Below, piece after piece: positions 40,165 through 49,321 of a DNA stretch of 64,000 bases. The notes under the pieces were generated by a model. The model was not told where the DNA came from, did no database searches, and saw nothing but the letters and a program-made list of their open reading frames with translations. This DNA comes from Psychrobacter aquaticus CMS 56 (lineage in GTDB: Bacteria > Pseudomonadota > Gammaproteobacteria > Pseudomonadales > Moraxellaceae), in assembly GCF_000471625.1 (NCBI RefSeq), contig NZ_AUSW01000025.1:1-64000 (forward strand), read 5' to 3'. The number at the start of each line of letters is the position of its first letter. The first letter of the stretch is position 1. Position numbers and translations under genes: made by a program.

Positions 40165-40479
40165 TTAATTTGAAGGACTGCTCACCGCACGCTGAGGCTT
40201 TGGCAGTTGATACTGGCTACCTGATTCGTTCTGTAGTTTGAGTGTGTTTGCCCCAGTGCTAGGTGTTGGGTACAAAGGCACAAAAGGCAACGTCTCTTGG
40301 TCAGCTGGTAGCTCTACAGGCGCAAGCTTTTTGCTTTGCTGATACTCTAAGCTACCATTATCACGTTTGCCAAGTAACTCTTTTGTGCTTTGGCAGCCGC
40401 TCAATACCAAAGTGCTTCCCATAATTAAGGTCAGCATCGTAGGGAATATCTTTGCATTTATTGATGATGTTTTCATCAT
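40165..40479 (-). CDS. bamC: very short BamC-like lipoprotein
   Basis: A 104-residue lipoprotein with lipobox VLSGC (Cys about residue 29). The mature part has LEYQQSKKLAPVELPADQ, FVPLYPTP and YQLPKPQ, resembling the N-terminal unstructured lasso of BamC, which in E. coli runs over BamD in the outer-membrane protein assembly complex. The two helix-grip domains of full BamC (344 residues in E. coli) are absent, and the 129 bp before purC could not encode them. The position between dapA and purC supports bamC identity. It is either a natural minimal form or an old truncation. Confidence 0.75.
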   Translation of the reverse strand: MMKTSSINAKIFPTMLTLIMGSTLVLSGCQSTKELLGKRDNGSLEYQQSKKLAPVELPADQETLPFVPLYPTPSTGANTLKLQNESGSQYQLPKPQRAVSSPSN

Positions 40480-40552
40480 GTTATCTCTCTGAGTTAGCAG
40501 TTATAGGACTATTTTTTAAGTTCATACAAAACTATAGTAAGTTCGCACGACA

Positions 40553-41458
40553 CTATATTAATTTTGCACGCACTAAGGCTTCATCAATAGTCGCATGATG
40601 TTTTTCAGCTAGCCACACCAATGGCAAGCGAATACCTGTGTCTATCAGACCCATTTTATGCAGGGCATATTTCGCTGGAATAGGGCTTGATTCAATAAAC
40701 AAATCACGGTGTAAGTGCTTGACGACATCATGTACTTTATGGGCTACGTCAAAATCGCCGCGCAATCCTGCACCGAAGGTTTCGCTCATGGCTTTGGGTG
40801 CTACGTTGGCTGTCACTGAAATATTGCCTTTGCCGCCAAATTTCATCAGTTCAAGCGCCGTACCATCATCACCTGACAGCACAACCATTCTATCGCCAAC
40901 GGCTTTGATCAATTGCTCACCGCGTACTACTGAGCCGGTTGCGTCTTTAATCGCGACGATATTATCTATATCCGCTAAGCGTTCAACCGTCTCTTGCGCG
41001 ATATCAACGACCGTACGTCCCGGCACGTTATAAAGCATCTGCGGTATATTCACCGCTTTAGCGATGGCATTATAATGTTGATACAAGCCTTCTTGTGGCG
41101 GCTTATTATAATAGGGCGCGACCAATAAAGCGCAGTCTGCACCGGCATCAGCTGCATCTTGGGTCAGCTTGATGGCTTCCATCGTATTATTGGCGCCTGT
41201 TCCAGCAATCACTGGTACGCGACCTTTGACATGCTGGACAAAGTAACGGATGACATCGCTGTGCTCTTGCATAGACAATGTCGCTGACTCGCCAGTGGTG
41301 CCAACCGCAACCAAACAATGTGTGCCTTGCTCAATCTGCCAATCTATGAGGTCTGCCAGACCTTTATAATCAACCGTGCCGTCAGGGTGCATGGGCGTTA
41401 CCAAAGCTACCATTGAGCCTTGTAGTCGGGTTTTGATCTCGTCGTATGCTGTGCTCAT
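40553..41458 (-). CDS. dapA: 4-hydroxy-tetrahydrodipicolinate synthase
   Basis: A 301-residue DapA, condensing pyruvate with aspartate semialdehyde in lysine and diaminopimelate synthesis. The Schiff-base lysine is K171 in VAIKDATG; Y143 lies in MLYNVPGRT, and the TTGES motif at about residue 54 is present. The length is slightly above E. coli (292) because of an N-terminal extension of about nine residues. It heads the dapA-bamC-purC cluster. Confidence 0.95.
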   Translation of the reverse strand: MSTAYDEIKTRLQGSMVALVTPMHPDGTVDYKGLADLIDWQIEQGTHCLVAVGTTGESATLSMQEHSDVIRYFVQHVKGRVPVIAGTGANNTMEAIKLTQDAADAGADCALLVAPYYNKPPQEGLYQHYNAIAKAVNIPQMLYNVPGRTVVDIAQETVERLADIDNIVAIKDATGSVVRGEQLIKAVGDRMVVLSGDDGTALELMKFGGKGNISVTANVAPKAMSETFGAGLRGDFDVAHKVHDVVKHLHRDLFIESSPIPAKYALHKMGLIDTGIRLPLVWLAEKHHATIDEALVRAKLI

Positions 41459-41865
41459 AACCGTGCCTTACTGTATTATCCTAGCTTTTGTCAAAGCTGT
41501 CACATGATAGGTCGTTTGCAAGTGCCAATTTTTTGTCTATATCCGCACGCATAATGGGTGCATTTATCAACTATTTTGGCCATATCTTGCTTGATAGTAG
41601 TGCTAAATGTTTGCTTATTATAAAGGCGTTCGCAGCATAAATGCTTATGTGCTTAAATTCGTATTGACGGTGTTTTTGCCAACGATCAATGATGCCAATG
41701 AAACAATCAATATTTAGTCATAAAAACGCCTACTAGTGTAGCATATTTTGATTTGACCGCTATCAATCAATTACCACCAAACCAGCCATTATTTCTTGCT
41801 GCTTTTGTGTAGTTCATCCCAAATAAAAGAAAGACAAGCATTGTAACGTGCTAACCGCCTAGTAT
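41459..41865. other. intergenic region between degP-like gene and dapA
   Basis: 407 bp including the dapA promoter. I see no gene, RNA, or convincing repeat in it. Confidence 0.3.
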
Positions 41866-43332
41866 TTACTCGATGCGTAAGCCAATAATAGCTGGGATAC
41901 CTTGGCGAATGACCTCAATCGTCACCACCCCTTTTTTGGGTAATGATGAGATCGCACTCGAAAAGTCTGTGACATTTTTAATCGGTTTTTGGTGGAAATT
42001 GGTGATGACATCCCCTGCCAATATGCCAGAGCGCGCAGCCAGTCCAGTCGGATCAACTGTGGTAACCAAAATTCCTGTTTTATTGTCCGATAAGATTTCT
42101 GTTTGTTCGTCAGTAGTCAAGTTTCGTAAACGCAAGCCCAGCTGCACATCATCATTCTGCTGATCGCCGCCTTGTGCTCTGACGTCACTGGGTGCATAAG
42201 CGAGTTTACCGCTAATGGTCATTTGCTTGCCATTACGCTGGATTTGTGCACGGAATGCATCGCTGGGTTTTGCGCGATTGAGTAGATTCAGCAAATCTGA
42301 GGCGCGCATAATTTGCACATCGTTGTACTGTAAAATGATGTCACCAGCTTTTAGGCCTGCTTTTTGTGCGGGTGAATCTGGCGAGACACGGGTCAGTAAC
42401 GCACCTTGCGGACGCGATAAATTATAGGCTTCGGCCAGATTGCGATCGATATCTTGTGGATAAATACCCAAATAGGCACGCACCACTTCACCATCTTTTT
42501 TGAGTTGCTCATAGATATCCATGGCAGCGTCAATTGGAATGGAGAAAGACAGACCCATATAACCGCCAGTACCGCTAAAGATACGCGAGTTAATACCGAT
42601 GACTTCACCGCGCTGATTAAAGAGGGGACCACCTGAATTACCAGGATTCAACGCCACATCCGTTTGAATAAATGGCACACTGGTCTCACGCGAAAAACTG
42701 CGTGACTTGGCACTCACAATACCAGCGGATGCTGAATAATCAAAACCAAATGGCGAACCAATCGCTAGCACTGGCTCCCCTACTTTTAACGCATTTGAAT
42801 CACCAATAGGTAATGCTGGGAACTGACTGCCCTTGACTTTCAACACGGCCACGTCTGAGCGCTCATCACTACCGATTAAGGTTGCATCAAGCTCCGTTCT
42901 ATCATTGAGCGTGACCGTGATTTTATCCGCACCTTCTACGACATGATGGTTGGTCAGCATATAACCATCGGATGTGATAAAAAAAGCAGTACCATACGCG
43001 TGCTCAATCGCTGGCGTGACCGCCTGATCTGGGATACGCAGACGATCACCAAAGAACTGGCGCAGCAACTCAGCAGTCTGTGCCTTGGCAAGCTCGGCCT
43101 CACTAACCGTTTTTGTGACGTTCACACGAGCAACCGCTGGCGTGACTTGTTGTACTAAGCCAGAAAAGTCTGCCGTGGTCACTGCGGCGTGCGCGTGGGT
43201 CATGGTCGTGACTGTGATACCAGTGACCATTGCTGTACTGACAGCGAGCGCCAGCGCACTACGGTGCAACCAATATTGTAGACGAAACTCTGAGTGTGCT
43301 TTAAACGTATTGATAGACATGTTGATAGGCAT
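41866..43332 (-). CDS. Do-family periplasmic serine protease (DegP/MucD-like)
   Basis: A 488-residue HtrA protease/chaperone for misfolded envelope proteins. The signal peptide ends near MTHAHAAVTT. The trypsin-like domain carries the triad in LTNHHVVEGA (His), DERSDVAVLKV (Asp) and LNPGNSGGPLF (Ser). Two PDZ domains follow: AYLGIYPQDIDRNLAEAYNL to about residue 370, and the second from about 385, ending GLRIE. The ATG at 43332 is preferred because GGAGGACAAT precedes it; a GTG four codons earlier is in frame. MucD and DegP cannot be separated by sequence here. Confidence 0.93.
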   Translation of the reverse strand: MPINMSINTFKAHSEFRLQYWLHRSALALAVSTAMVTGITVTTMTHAHAAVTTADFSGLVQQVTPAVARVNVTKTVSEAELAKAQTAELLRQFFGDRLRIPDQAVTPAIEHAYGTAFFITSDGYMLTNHHVVEGADKITVTLNDRTELDATLIGSDERSDVAVLKVKGSQFPALPIGDSNALKVGEPVLAIGSPFGFDYSASAGIVSAKSRSFSRETSVPFIQTDVALNPGNSGGPLFNQRGEVIGINSRIFSGTGGYMGLSFSIPIDAAMDIYEQLKKDGEVVRAYLGIYPQDIDRNLAEAYNLSRPQGALLTRVSPDSPAQKAGLKAGDIILQYNDVQIMRASDLLNLLNRAKPSDAFRAQIQRNGKQMTISGKLAYAPSDVRAQGGDQQNDDVQLGLRLRNLTTDEQTEILSDNKTGILVTTVDPTGLAARSGILAGDVITNFHQKPIKNVTDFSSAISSLPKKGVVTIEVIRQGIPAIIGLRIE

Positions 43333-43445
43333 ATTGTCCTCCACGTGAGTGGTCGATTATTATTATTAAGAATGATGTTGTGCAATTACTGATAGCGACT
43401 TGTATAAAATAAGGTCGTTTTTATCAGGTGAAGCGATATTAAATA

Positions 43446-43587
43446 ATATAGTCAAAGCAGTTTACTACAGTTAAAAGGCTTTAAAAGCGCCACACTGCTA
43501 TTTGCCTGTTTTTTTTGCTTGCTGTGTCGTTGCAGCCAAAGTTTATCCCAGTCTCACTGACTCTCTTTTATATTGACCTAACTATAT
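43446..43587 (+). repeat. MITE-like dispersed repeat, copy C
   Basis: Left end ATATAGTCAAAGCAGTTT, core TTTTTTTTGCTTGCTGTGTC with TTGCAGCCAAAG, then TTTATCCCAGTCTCACTGAC and right end TTATATTGACCTAACTATAT. The middle is a little shortened compared with copy B. Confidence 0.75.
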
Positions 43588-43975
43588 TTTACTTACACTT
43601 ATTCTTATCGGTGCTAAGGCAGATTGATGACATCCTGTTTGGGTCAGCCGTGATAGTCATGAAATAAAACCATGATATGATGATAAGCCAAATAATTTTA
43701 TGAATGAACACAAGTTTATTTATAGTGATAAGTTTATGACACTGGCTATCATCACCCATATTTTTTATTTTTGCATGTCCAAAGCGACGCCATATATATG
43801 GAAAAGCTTTTGTCCTCACTACTTTATAGTAGTTATATCATATCTGGCTCATGTTGTGACTCATGATGAATAGCATGGGTATGGCTCAGATTTTATAAAA
43901 ATTTGCCTGTGCCTGTTATTCTGTAAAAGCTTTTGATAGATATAACGTATGACAAGATTATAAAAGGATTCACTT
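43588..43975. other. intergenic region upstream of the antiporter gene
   Basis: 388 bp of AT-rich sequence. A 76-codon minus-strand frame (43589-43819) has no ribosome site or family resemblance and is not called. Confidence 0.3.
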
Positions 43976-46264
43976 ATGGATACCGCCCTATTATTATCCG
44001 GTGTGGTTGGGATTGGTATTGCTGCCCAATGGTTGGCTTGGTACTTAAAGCAACCGTCCATTTTATTTTTATTACTGATTGGCATTATTGTTGGGCCAGT
44101 GCTGGGTGTCTTTGACCCTGACTTGGTGTTGGGGGAGCTGATGTTTCCTTTCATCTCTTTAGGGGTGGCAATTATTTTATTTGAAGGCTCGCTGACGCTA
44201 GAATTTGATGAAATCAAGCAACACGGTACGGTTGTGCAGATGCTGGTCTCGGTTGGCGTTCTTATTACTATTGCTATCGTCGCGTTATCAACGTATTTGT
44301 TATTTGATGTCGACCCGCTGATTGCCTTACTATTTGGCGCGCTGGTGTGCGTCACAGGCCCAACCGTCATCATGCCTTTACTGCGCAGCGTACGCCCCAA
44401 TAAGACGATATCCAATATCCTAAAATGGGAAGGCATTATCATTGATCCCATCGGTGCGATCGCGGTGGTGTTGGTCTATGAATACATCATCTCAGGTGGT
44501 GAAGCCAGCAGTATCTTATTGTTTGCCAAGATTGTGATATTGGCGACTGCACTTGGTCTAGCAGGTGCTTGGTTACTGGCATTTTTGATGCGCCGCCACA
44601 TGGTTCCTGAATTTTTGCGCAATGTTTTTACCCTTGCTTTTGTGTTGGTGCTGTTTTCTGTATCGAACCATTTAGAGCATGAGTCTGGCTTATTGACAGT
44701 CACAGTACTGGGTGTGGCATTGGCAAACTGGCCAAAATTCCCGCGCGAGACGATTCTTGAATTTAATGAGTCATTAACCATTTTACTGATTTCTGTGCTC
44801 TTTATTATTCTTGCGGCCCGTGTGGAGCTGGCAAGCTTGCTTAGTGTTGGCTTTGCAGGCTTAGTACTACTCGCCATCGTGATGTTCGTGGCGCGTCCTT
44901 TATCGGTGTGGGCATCGGCTATCGGCTCAAACCTTAAGACCAATGAAAAGCTGATGATTAGCTGGATTGGCCCGCGTGGTATCGTTGCGGCTGCTATTTC
45001 TTCATTGTTTGCTATTCGTCTGCAAGAGTATGATATTCAAGGTGTTGAGCTGCTTGTTCCTTTAGTCTTTATGGTCATCATCGGCACAGTCATGATTCAG
45101 GGCTTGGGGTCAAAAATCGTCGGAAATCTGCTGGGCGTACGTGAGCCTGAGACCAATGGTATCCTTATCGTCGGCTCAAATCCAATCGCACTTTTGATTG
45201 CCACTTCACTAAAAGAGCAAGGCTTTGATGTTATCGTCGCGCATAATAACTATACCAATATTGCCCGCGCACGCATGAGTGGTCTGCGCACCTATTTTGG
45301 TAATCCCATCTCAGACCACGCTGACCGCCATCTTGACCTTATCGGTATTGGTCGCCTGTTTGCCATGAGTATGGATAAGGAGATGAACACTTTATCTGAG
45401 ATTCATTACCGTCATGAGTTTGGTGAGCGCAAATTGTATCGTCTCAAATTCAGTGACGAAAAAGTCAAAAGCGAGCGCGATGACAAACAATCAAACTTTC
45501 ATTCGCAGTGGTTGTTTGGCAAAGACGTGACGTATACCAAGCTTGCCAGTATGCTGTCAAAAAAAGCCCGCATCAAAATCACCAACATCACTGACAGTTA
45601 TAGTTTTGAGCAATATAAAGCCGATAACAAACAGTTTGTACCTCTCTATACCATAGACAAAGAAGGTAAGCTGCACGTCATTACAGACCAGTTCGATGGC
45701 AACGTACCACGTGACCGCAAGCTCATCTCATTGGTGGTAGAAGACGAAGTACAACCAAAACCTGTAGACGTGACGCTGAAGCAAGAGCAAGCGCGTATGG
45801 CAGCAGATGCCGACTTTGAGTCCAGCTCAAAAGCGCCTGAGAAGCGCAAATCAATAGAGCTGAACGACGATAGCGTGACTGAATTAAAGCCAGATTCTGT
45901 CACAGATAGGGAGACAGAGGCCAAGCCACCTGTTACTAGTGACTCATCAGCAAATTCAATCAGCCAATCCGTACCTAAGACAAGTGAAACAACGGCCAAC
46001 AACAAAGCAGCAGAGCCGAAAAATGCATCTGCTAATACTGCTAATAAAGGGGTAATGTCTGCCAACTCCACAGCAACGTCAAAAACCAAAACCTCTATCA
46101 CAGGCAATACCAATGGTAATGGCAGTGCCCCTAAAAACAAAAAAGGCGCGCTTGACCCGAACCGTCTGCCCGACTCTGGTCAAGATAATACTACCAACTC
46201 TGATGTCAATCTTACTAAAGAGAAAGAGCAAAAAATCTCGGACGATTATGTAGATAAACCTTAA
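43976..46264 (+). CDS. CPA1-family cation:proton antiporter with long C-terminal region
   Basis: A 762-residue protein. Residues 1-400 form about 12 transmembrane segments with the CPA1 pattern (PSILFLLLIGIIVGPVLGVF, and FGALVCVTGPTVIMPLLRSV with the ion-site region near 125-140, WIGPRGIVAAAISS near 330). A Rossmann/TrkA-N-like domain follows (GILIVGSNPIALLIATSL, about residue 400), then a soluble domain. The last 170 residues are low-complexity, rich in Ser, Thr, Asn, Ala and Lys. Na+ or K+ exchange for H+ is the family role; the TrkA-N domain suggests nucleotide control. AAAGGA precedes the ATG. Confidence 0.9.
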   Translation: MDTALLLSGVVGIGIAAQWLAWYLKQPSILFLLLIGIIVGPVLGVFDPDLVLGELMFPFISLGVAIILFEGSLTLEFDEIKQHGTVVQMLVSVGVLITIAIVALSTYLLFDVDPLIALLFGALVCVTGPTVIMPLLRSVRPNKTISNILKWEGIIIDPIGAIAVVLVYEYIISGGEASSILLFAKIVILATALGLAGAWLLAFLMRRHMVPEFLRNVFTLAFVLVLFSVSNHLEHESGLLTVTVLGVALANWPKFPRETILEFNESLTILLISVLFIILAARVELASLLSVGFAGLVLLAIVMFVARPLSVWASAIGSNLKTNEKLMISWIGPRGIVAAAISSLFAIRLQEYDIQGVELLVPLVFMVIIGTVMIQGLGSKIVGNLLGVREPETNGILIVGSNPIALLIATSLKEQGFDVIVAHNNYTNIARARMSGLRTYFGNPISDHADRHLDLIGIGRLFAMSMDKEMNTLSEIHYRHEFGERKLYRLKFSDEKVKSERDDKQSNFHSQWLFGKDVTYTKLASMLSKKARIKITNITDSYSFEQYKADNKQFVPLYTIDKEGKLHVITDQFDGNVPRDRKLISLVVEDEVQPKPVDVTLKQEQARMAADADFESSSKAPEKRKSIELNDDSVTELKPDSVTDRETEAKPPVTSDSSANSISQSVPKTSETTANNKAAEPKNASANTANKGVMSANSTATSKTKTSITGNTNGNGSAPKNKKGALDPNRLPDSGQDNTTNSDVNLTKEKEQKISDDYVDKP

Positions 46265-46287
46265 CTTCCTTTGTCTTGCCAGCGCAT

Positions 46288-46322
46288 AAAAAAAGCCCCA
46301 ACACAATATTGGGGCTTTTTTT
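46288..46322. terminator. bidirectional terminator between antiporter gene and tmk
   Basis: AAGCCCCAA pairs with TTGGGGCTT, with A and T tracts extending the stem, between convergent genes. Confidence 0.9.
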
Positions 46323-46333
46323 ATGCTGGTTGT

Positions 46334-47035
46334 TCAACACGCCTTAACATCCAACTTATCTTGTACCGTTTGCCACACTCGCAGGCTCACGTCATCTGCG
46401 GTGCCTGACCCATCGACACGCTGTATCCGCGCAGGATACTCGCTGGCAAGAGTACAAAAGCCCTTATGCACCCACGTAAAAAACTCAGTGGCCTGCTGCT
46501 CAAACCGATCGGCAGTGCTGCGTTTATTGGCGCGTGCCATACCCTCTAATACAGGCAAATCCAACCACACTGTCAAATCCGGTAATTGCGGGACAAACTG
46601 GCCAATGAGTGTATCAATCTTGGCACGCATCGCCTTATCACCATGTCCGCGTCCAAAACCCTGATAAGCAATGGTCGAGTCGGTAAATCTATCGCATATC
46701 ACCCACGTACCACGTTGCAGTGCTGGCAAAATCACTTGCTGCATGTGATCGCAGCGCGCTGCAAACAGCAACAATAACTCTGTATCGTCCGTAATATCAG
46801 TCGCTGGATCTAGTAATATAGCGCGTAAACGTTCAGCAAACGGACTGCCACCTGGCTCACGCGTACGCAAGTAATCAATGCCGTTGTCTTGCAAGCGCGC
46901 ACACAACTGCTCGATAGCCGTCGTTTTACCCACGCCTTCTGTACCCTCAAAGCTAATAAAGCGACCTTGGGTAAAAGCTGAGGAAGTTTGAGGCACATTG
47001 GATTGTGCTGAACTGGCTTGCAGAGAGGCTGACAT
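46334..47035 (-). CDS. tmk: thymidylate kinase
   Basis: A 233-residue dTMP kinase. The P-loop FEGTEGVGKTT is at residues 29-39, the catalytic TREPGGSPFAE at about 56, and ICDRFTDSTIAYQGFGRG (about 110) is the DRx and substrate segment. The first 22 residues are an extension rich in Ser and Gln relative to E. coli Tmk. It lies downstream of mltG on the same strand, as in E. coli (pabC-mltG-tmk-holB). Confidence 0.95.
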   Translation of the reverse strand: MSASLQASSAQSNVPQTSSAFTQGRFISFEGTEGVGKTTAIEQLCARLQDNGIDYLRTREPGGSPFAERLRAILLDPATDITDDTELLLLFAARCDHMQQVILPALQRGTWVICDRFTDSTIAYQGFGRGHGDKAMRAKIDTLIGQFVPQLPDLTVWLDLPVLEGMARANKRSTADRFEQQATEFFTWVHKGFCTLASEYPARIQRVDGSGTADDVSLRVWQTVQDKLDVKAC

Positions 47036-47129
47036 GATATGACCTTATGTCATTAATGAGCGTTATATTTTTTGTATAACACTCATTGGATGATAGGTTG
47101 CTTGATGAAAGATAATGCGAAAAAATTAC

Positions 47130-48386
47130 TTACTGCGGCGGCGTTTGCGATTTCTTTTCACGCATGACGCTTAGATAGTCTCTTACCGCTTGATTGTGCT
47201 CCGCCAAGCTATTGGTAAATTTATGACCACCAGTGCCAGTTGCCACAAAATATAGCGCCTCACTATCGGCAGGATGCAAGGTTGCTTCTATAGCAGTCGC
47301 CGAAGGCAAAGCGATTGGTGTTGGCGGTAGACCATCAATTTGGTAGGTATTATAGGATGTTTTTTCGTCGATGTCGCGGCGGCGAATATTGCCTTCATAG
47401 CGACTGCCCATGCCATAAATAATGGTAGGGTCGGTTTGCATACGCATGTTTTTATTCAAGCGGTTGTTAAATACCGCAGATACCAACGGGCGCTCTTCAG
47501 GAACGCTGGTTTCTTTTTCGATAATAGAAGCCATCACTAGCGCTTCATAAGGGTTGTTATAAGGCAAATTGGACGCGCGGTTTTCCCATGCTTTAGTGAG
47601 TGCTTGCTGCTGACGCTTATATAAATCCGTCAGCACCTGCCTATCGCTGGTGCCTTCACCATAATAATAGGTATCGGGGGCAAACCAGCCCTCAAGATTG
47701 TGATTGACGATAGGATCGTTACTATTGATTACCGCATCTGGCAAGATACCGACCAAATCCAACGCTTCGGCAATACTGGCATTGTCGCTGTCAGCCGTCA
47801 GGATTTCTTTTTTGATGCCCGGATTTTCACGTAGTGTCTGATACAAATCCTTAGAGGTTTTACCTTCGATAATTTGTATCTTGACCATCGCGGCTTTTGC
47901 GCCCTGCTCTAATACTTGCAGTGTCTCAGCAATGGTTGGGTTTTCCGGTAATTGATAAATACCGGCATGGAGCGGTGCATCAACTTGCGACTTGATATAA
48001 AGCTTGGCCACACTGGCAGAAAACAGAGGTATCTGCTGTTGCCACTGCGGCAATAATCCGTAGTAGGTCTGACCTTGCTCAATGGTGACCATTTGCTGTG
48101 GCTGGTCAATACGTCCAAACAACGTTTGATAGACCATCACCAAGAAAAACCCAGCAATAAGCCCCAACACGAGTAATACCTGATAACCACGCTGCATAAA
48201 AAACGATGGATTGTCCGCTTTATATTTACGGGGTTTACTGGCGCCACTGATGAGCGAGACATCTGTCGCTGGGATTTCCTTTACGTCCTCTGTTGCTGGT
48301 TGGGAGTTTGGTAGCGCGGTGTCATCTTGATTATTCAATGGGCTATTAGGACGTTCAGGAGGTGTTTCAGGGGTAAGCTTACTCAT
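47130..48386 (-). CDS. mltG: endolytic murein transglycosylase
   Basis: A 418-residue MltG (YceG), cutting nascent peptidoglycan strands to terminate chain growth. A polar cytoplasmic tail of about 60 residues precedes one membrane helix (VLLVLGLIAGFFLVMVYQTL). The periplasmic domain ends in the catalytic ASIIEKETSVPEERPLVSAV motif with the active Glu, then FNNRL, PTIIYGMG and YNTYQIDGLPPTPIALPS. It is followed by tmk. Its usual upstream neighbour pabC is separated from it by the DpnI/DpnD island. Confidence 0.94.
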   Translation of the reverse strand: MSKLTPETPPERPNSPLNNQDDTALPNSQPATEDVKEIPATDVSLISGASKPRKYKADNPSFFMQRGYQVLLVLGLIAGFFLVMVYQTLFGRIDQPQQMVTIEQGQTYYGLLPQWQQQIPLFSASVAKLYIKSQVDAPLHAGIYQLPENPTIAETLQVLEQGAKAAMVKIQIIEGKTSKDLYQTLRENPGIKKEILTADSDNASIAEALDLVGILPDAVINSNDPIVNHNLEGWFAPDTYYYGEGTSDRQVLTDLYKRQQQALTKAWENRASNLPYNNPYEALVMASIIEKETSVPEERPLVSAVFNNRLNKNMRMQTDPTIIYGMGSRYEGNIRRRDIDEKTSYNTYQIDGLPPTPIALPSATAIEATLHPADSEALYFVATGTGGHKFTNSLAEHNQAVRDYLSVMREKKSQTPPQ

Positions 48387-48556
48387 GGCAACTCGCGAGG
48401 CAGATGTTTGCTAGAATTTAGCATTGAAACGTCTGATTTTCAATGTTATTTGCTTAGCTGATGAATTAACTTGATATTGACACTAAAAATTATGGCTTAA
48501 TACTCTCACCTTTTACAGGCATTTCTGCGAACATATATTAATAACGAACACTTATT

Positions 48557-49321
48557 ATGAATCTAAACTTTAATCAAAATCTTGCCAAAAATTATCAGTC
48601 ACCTAGCCAGATAATCAGAGTGTTAAGTGAAGATTGGGTTGCTAGTCAAAGCTACTGTCCTCACTGTAGCACCCAACCCTTAACTGAATACGCGAACAAC
48701 AAACCTGTCGCTGATTTTTACTGCTCAAATTGTGACGAGCAGTATGAGCTAAAAAGTAAACAAAGGAAGTTAGGTAACATTATCAATGATGGCGCTTATC
48801 AGACCATGATTGAACGTATCAATAGTGAGAATAATCCCAGCTTCTTCTTTTTGACGTACTCTAAAGAGCTGACTGTTAACAACTTTTTGATTATTCCTAA
48901 GCAGTTTTTTACGCCCAATATTATTATTCAGCGAAAACCTTTGTCAGCAACTGCCAAACGCGCAGGCTGGGTCGGCTGTAATATCGACTTGCGACACGTA
49001 CCCGAATCTGGAAAAGTGTTTTTGGTCAAAGACCAGCAAGTAATACCACGCGAAAACGTCACCCAACAGTTTCAAAAAACCTTATTTTTACGCGGACAAT
49101 CCACAGCCTCACGTGGTTGGACATTGGATATACTGCAATGTATTGATAGGCTCGATACTACCTTTTCTTTAAATCAGGTTTATGCTTTTAAAGATGAATT
49201 AAAACTCAAATATCCTGATAACAACCACATTCCTGACAAAATCCGTCAGCAATTACAGGTCTTGCGAGATAAGGGCATTATTGAGTTTTTGAGCCGTGGT
49301 CATTATCGAAAGTTACACTAA
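48557..49321 (+). CDS. dpnC: DpnI-like methyl-directed restriction endonuclease
   Basis: A 254-residue protein, the same length as DpnI of Streptococcus pneumoniae (gene dpnC), and very like it throughout. DpnI cuts GATC when the adenine is methylated. Visible features: zinc-ribbon CPHC and CSNC (C34, C37, C56, C59), the PD-(D/E)XK residues D53, E64 and K66 in PVADFYC and YELKSK, the NPSFFFLTYSKEL stretch, AGWVGCNIDL, and the C-terminal winged helix (HIPDKIRQQLQVLRDKGIIE) that also reads methyladenine. All catalytic and zinc residues are intact. There is no strong ribosome site. No adenine methylase is nearby, as expected for a type IIM enzyme, whose host must lack Dam methylation at GATC. 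Confidence 0.95.
   Translation: MNLNFNQNLAKNYQSPSQIIRVLSEDWVASQSYCPHCSTQPLTEYANNKPVADFYCSNCDEQYELKSKQRKLGNIINDGAYQTMIERINSENNPSFFFLTYSKELTVNNFLIIPKQFFTPNIIIQRKPLSATAKRAGWVGCNIDLRHVPESGKVFLVKDQQVIPRENVTQQFQKTLFLRGQSTASRGWTLDILQCIDRLDTTFSLNQVYAFKDELKLKYPDNNHIPDKIRQQLQVLRDKGIIEFLSRGHYRKLH

Noticed and set aside
43589..43819. 76-codon minus-strand frame between degP-like gene and antiporter
   Set aside because: Overlaps only AT-rich intergenic DNA, with no ribosome site or similarity to a known family.
43861..44451. 196-codon minus-strand frame opposite the antiporter gene
   Set aside because: It lies antisense to the well-supported CPA1 gene, has no ribosome site and its Ser/Thr/Asn/Pro-rich product looks like a shadow translation.
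45646..46140. 164-codon minus-strand frame
   Set aside because: Antisense to the low-complexity tail of the antiporter gene; repetitive coding DNA keeps the other strand open by chance.
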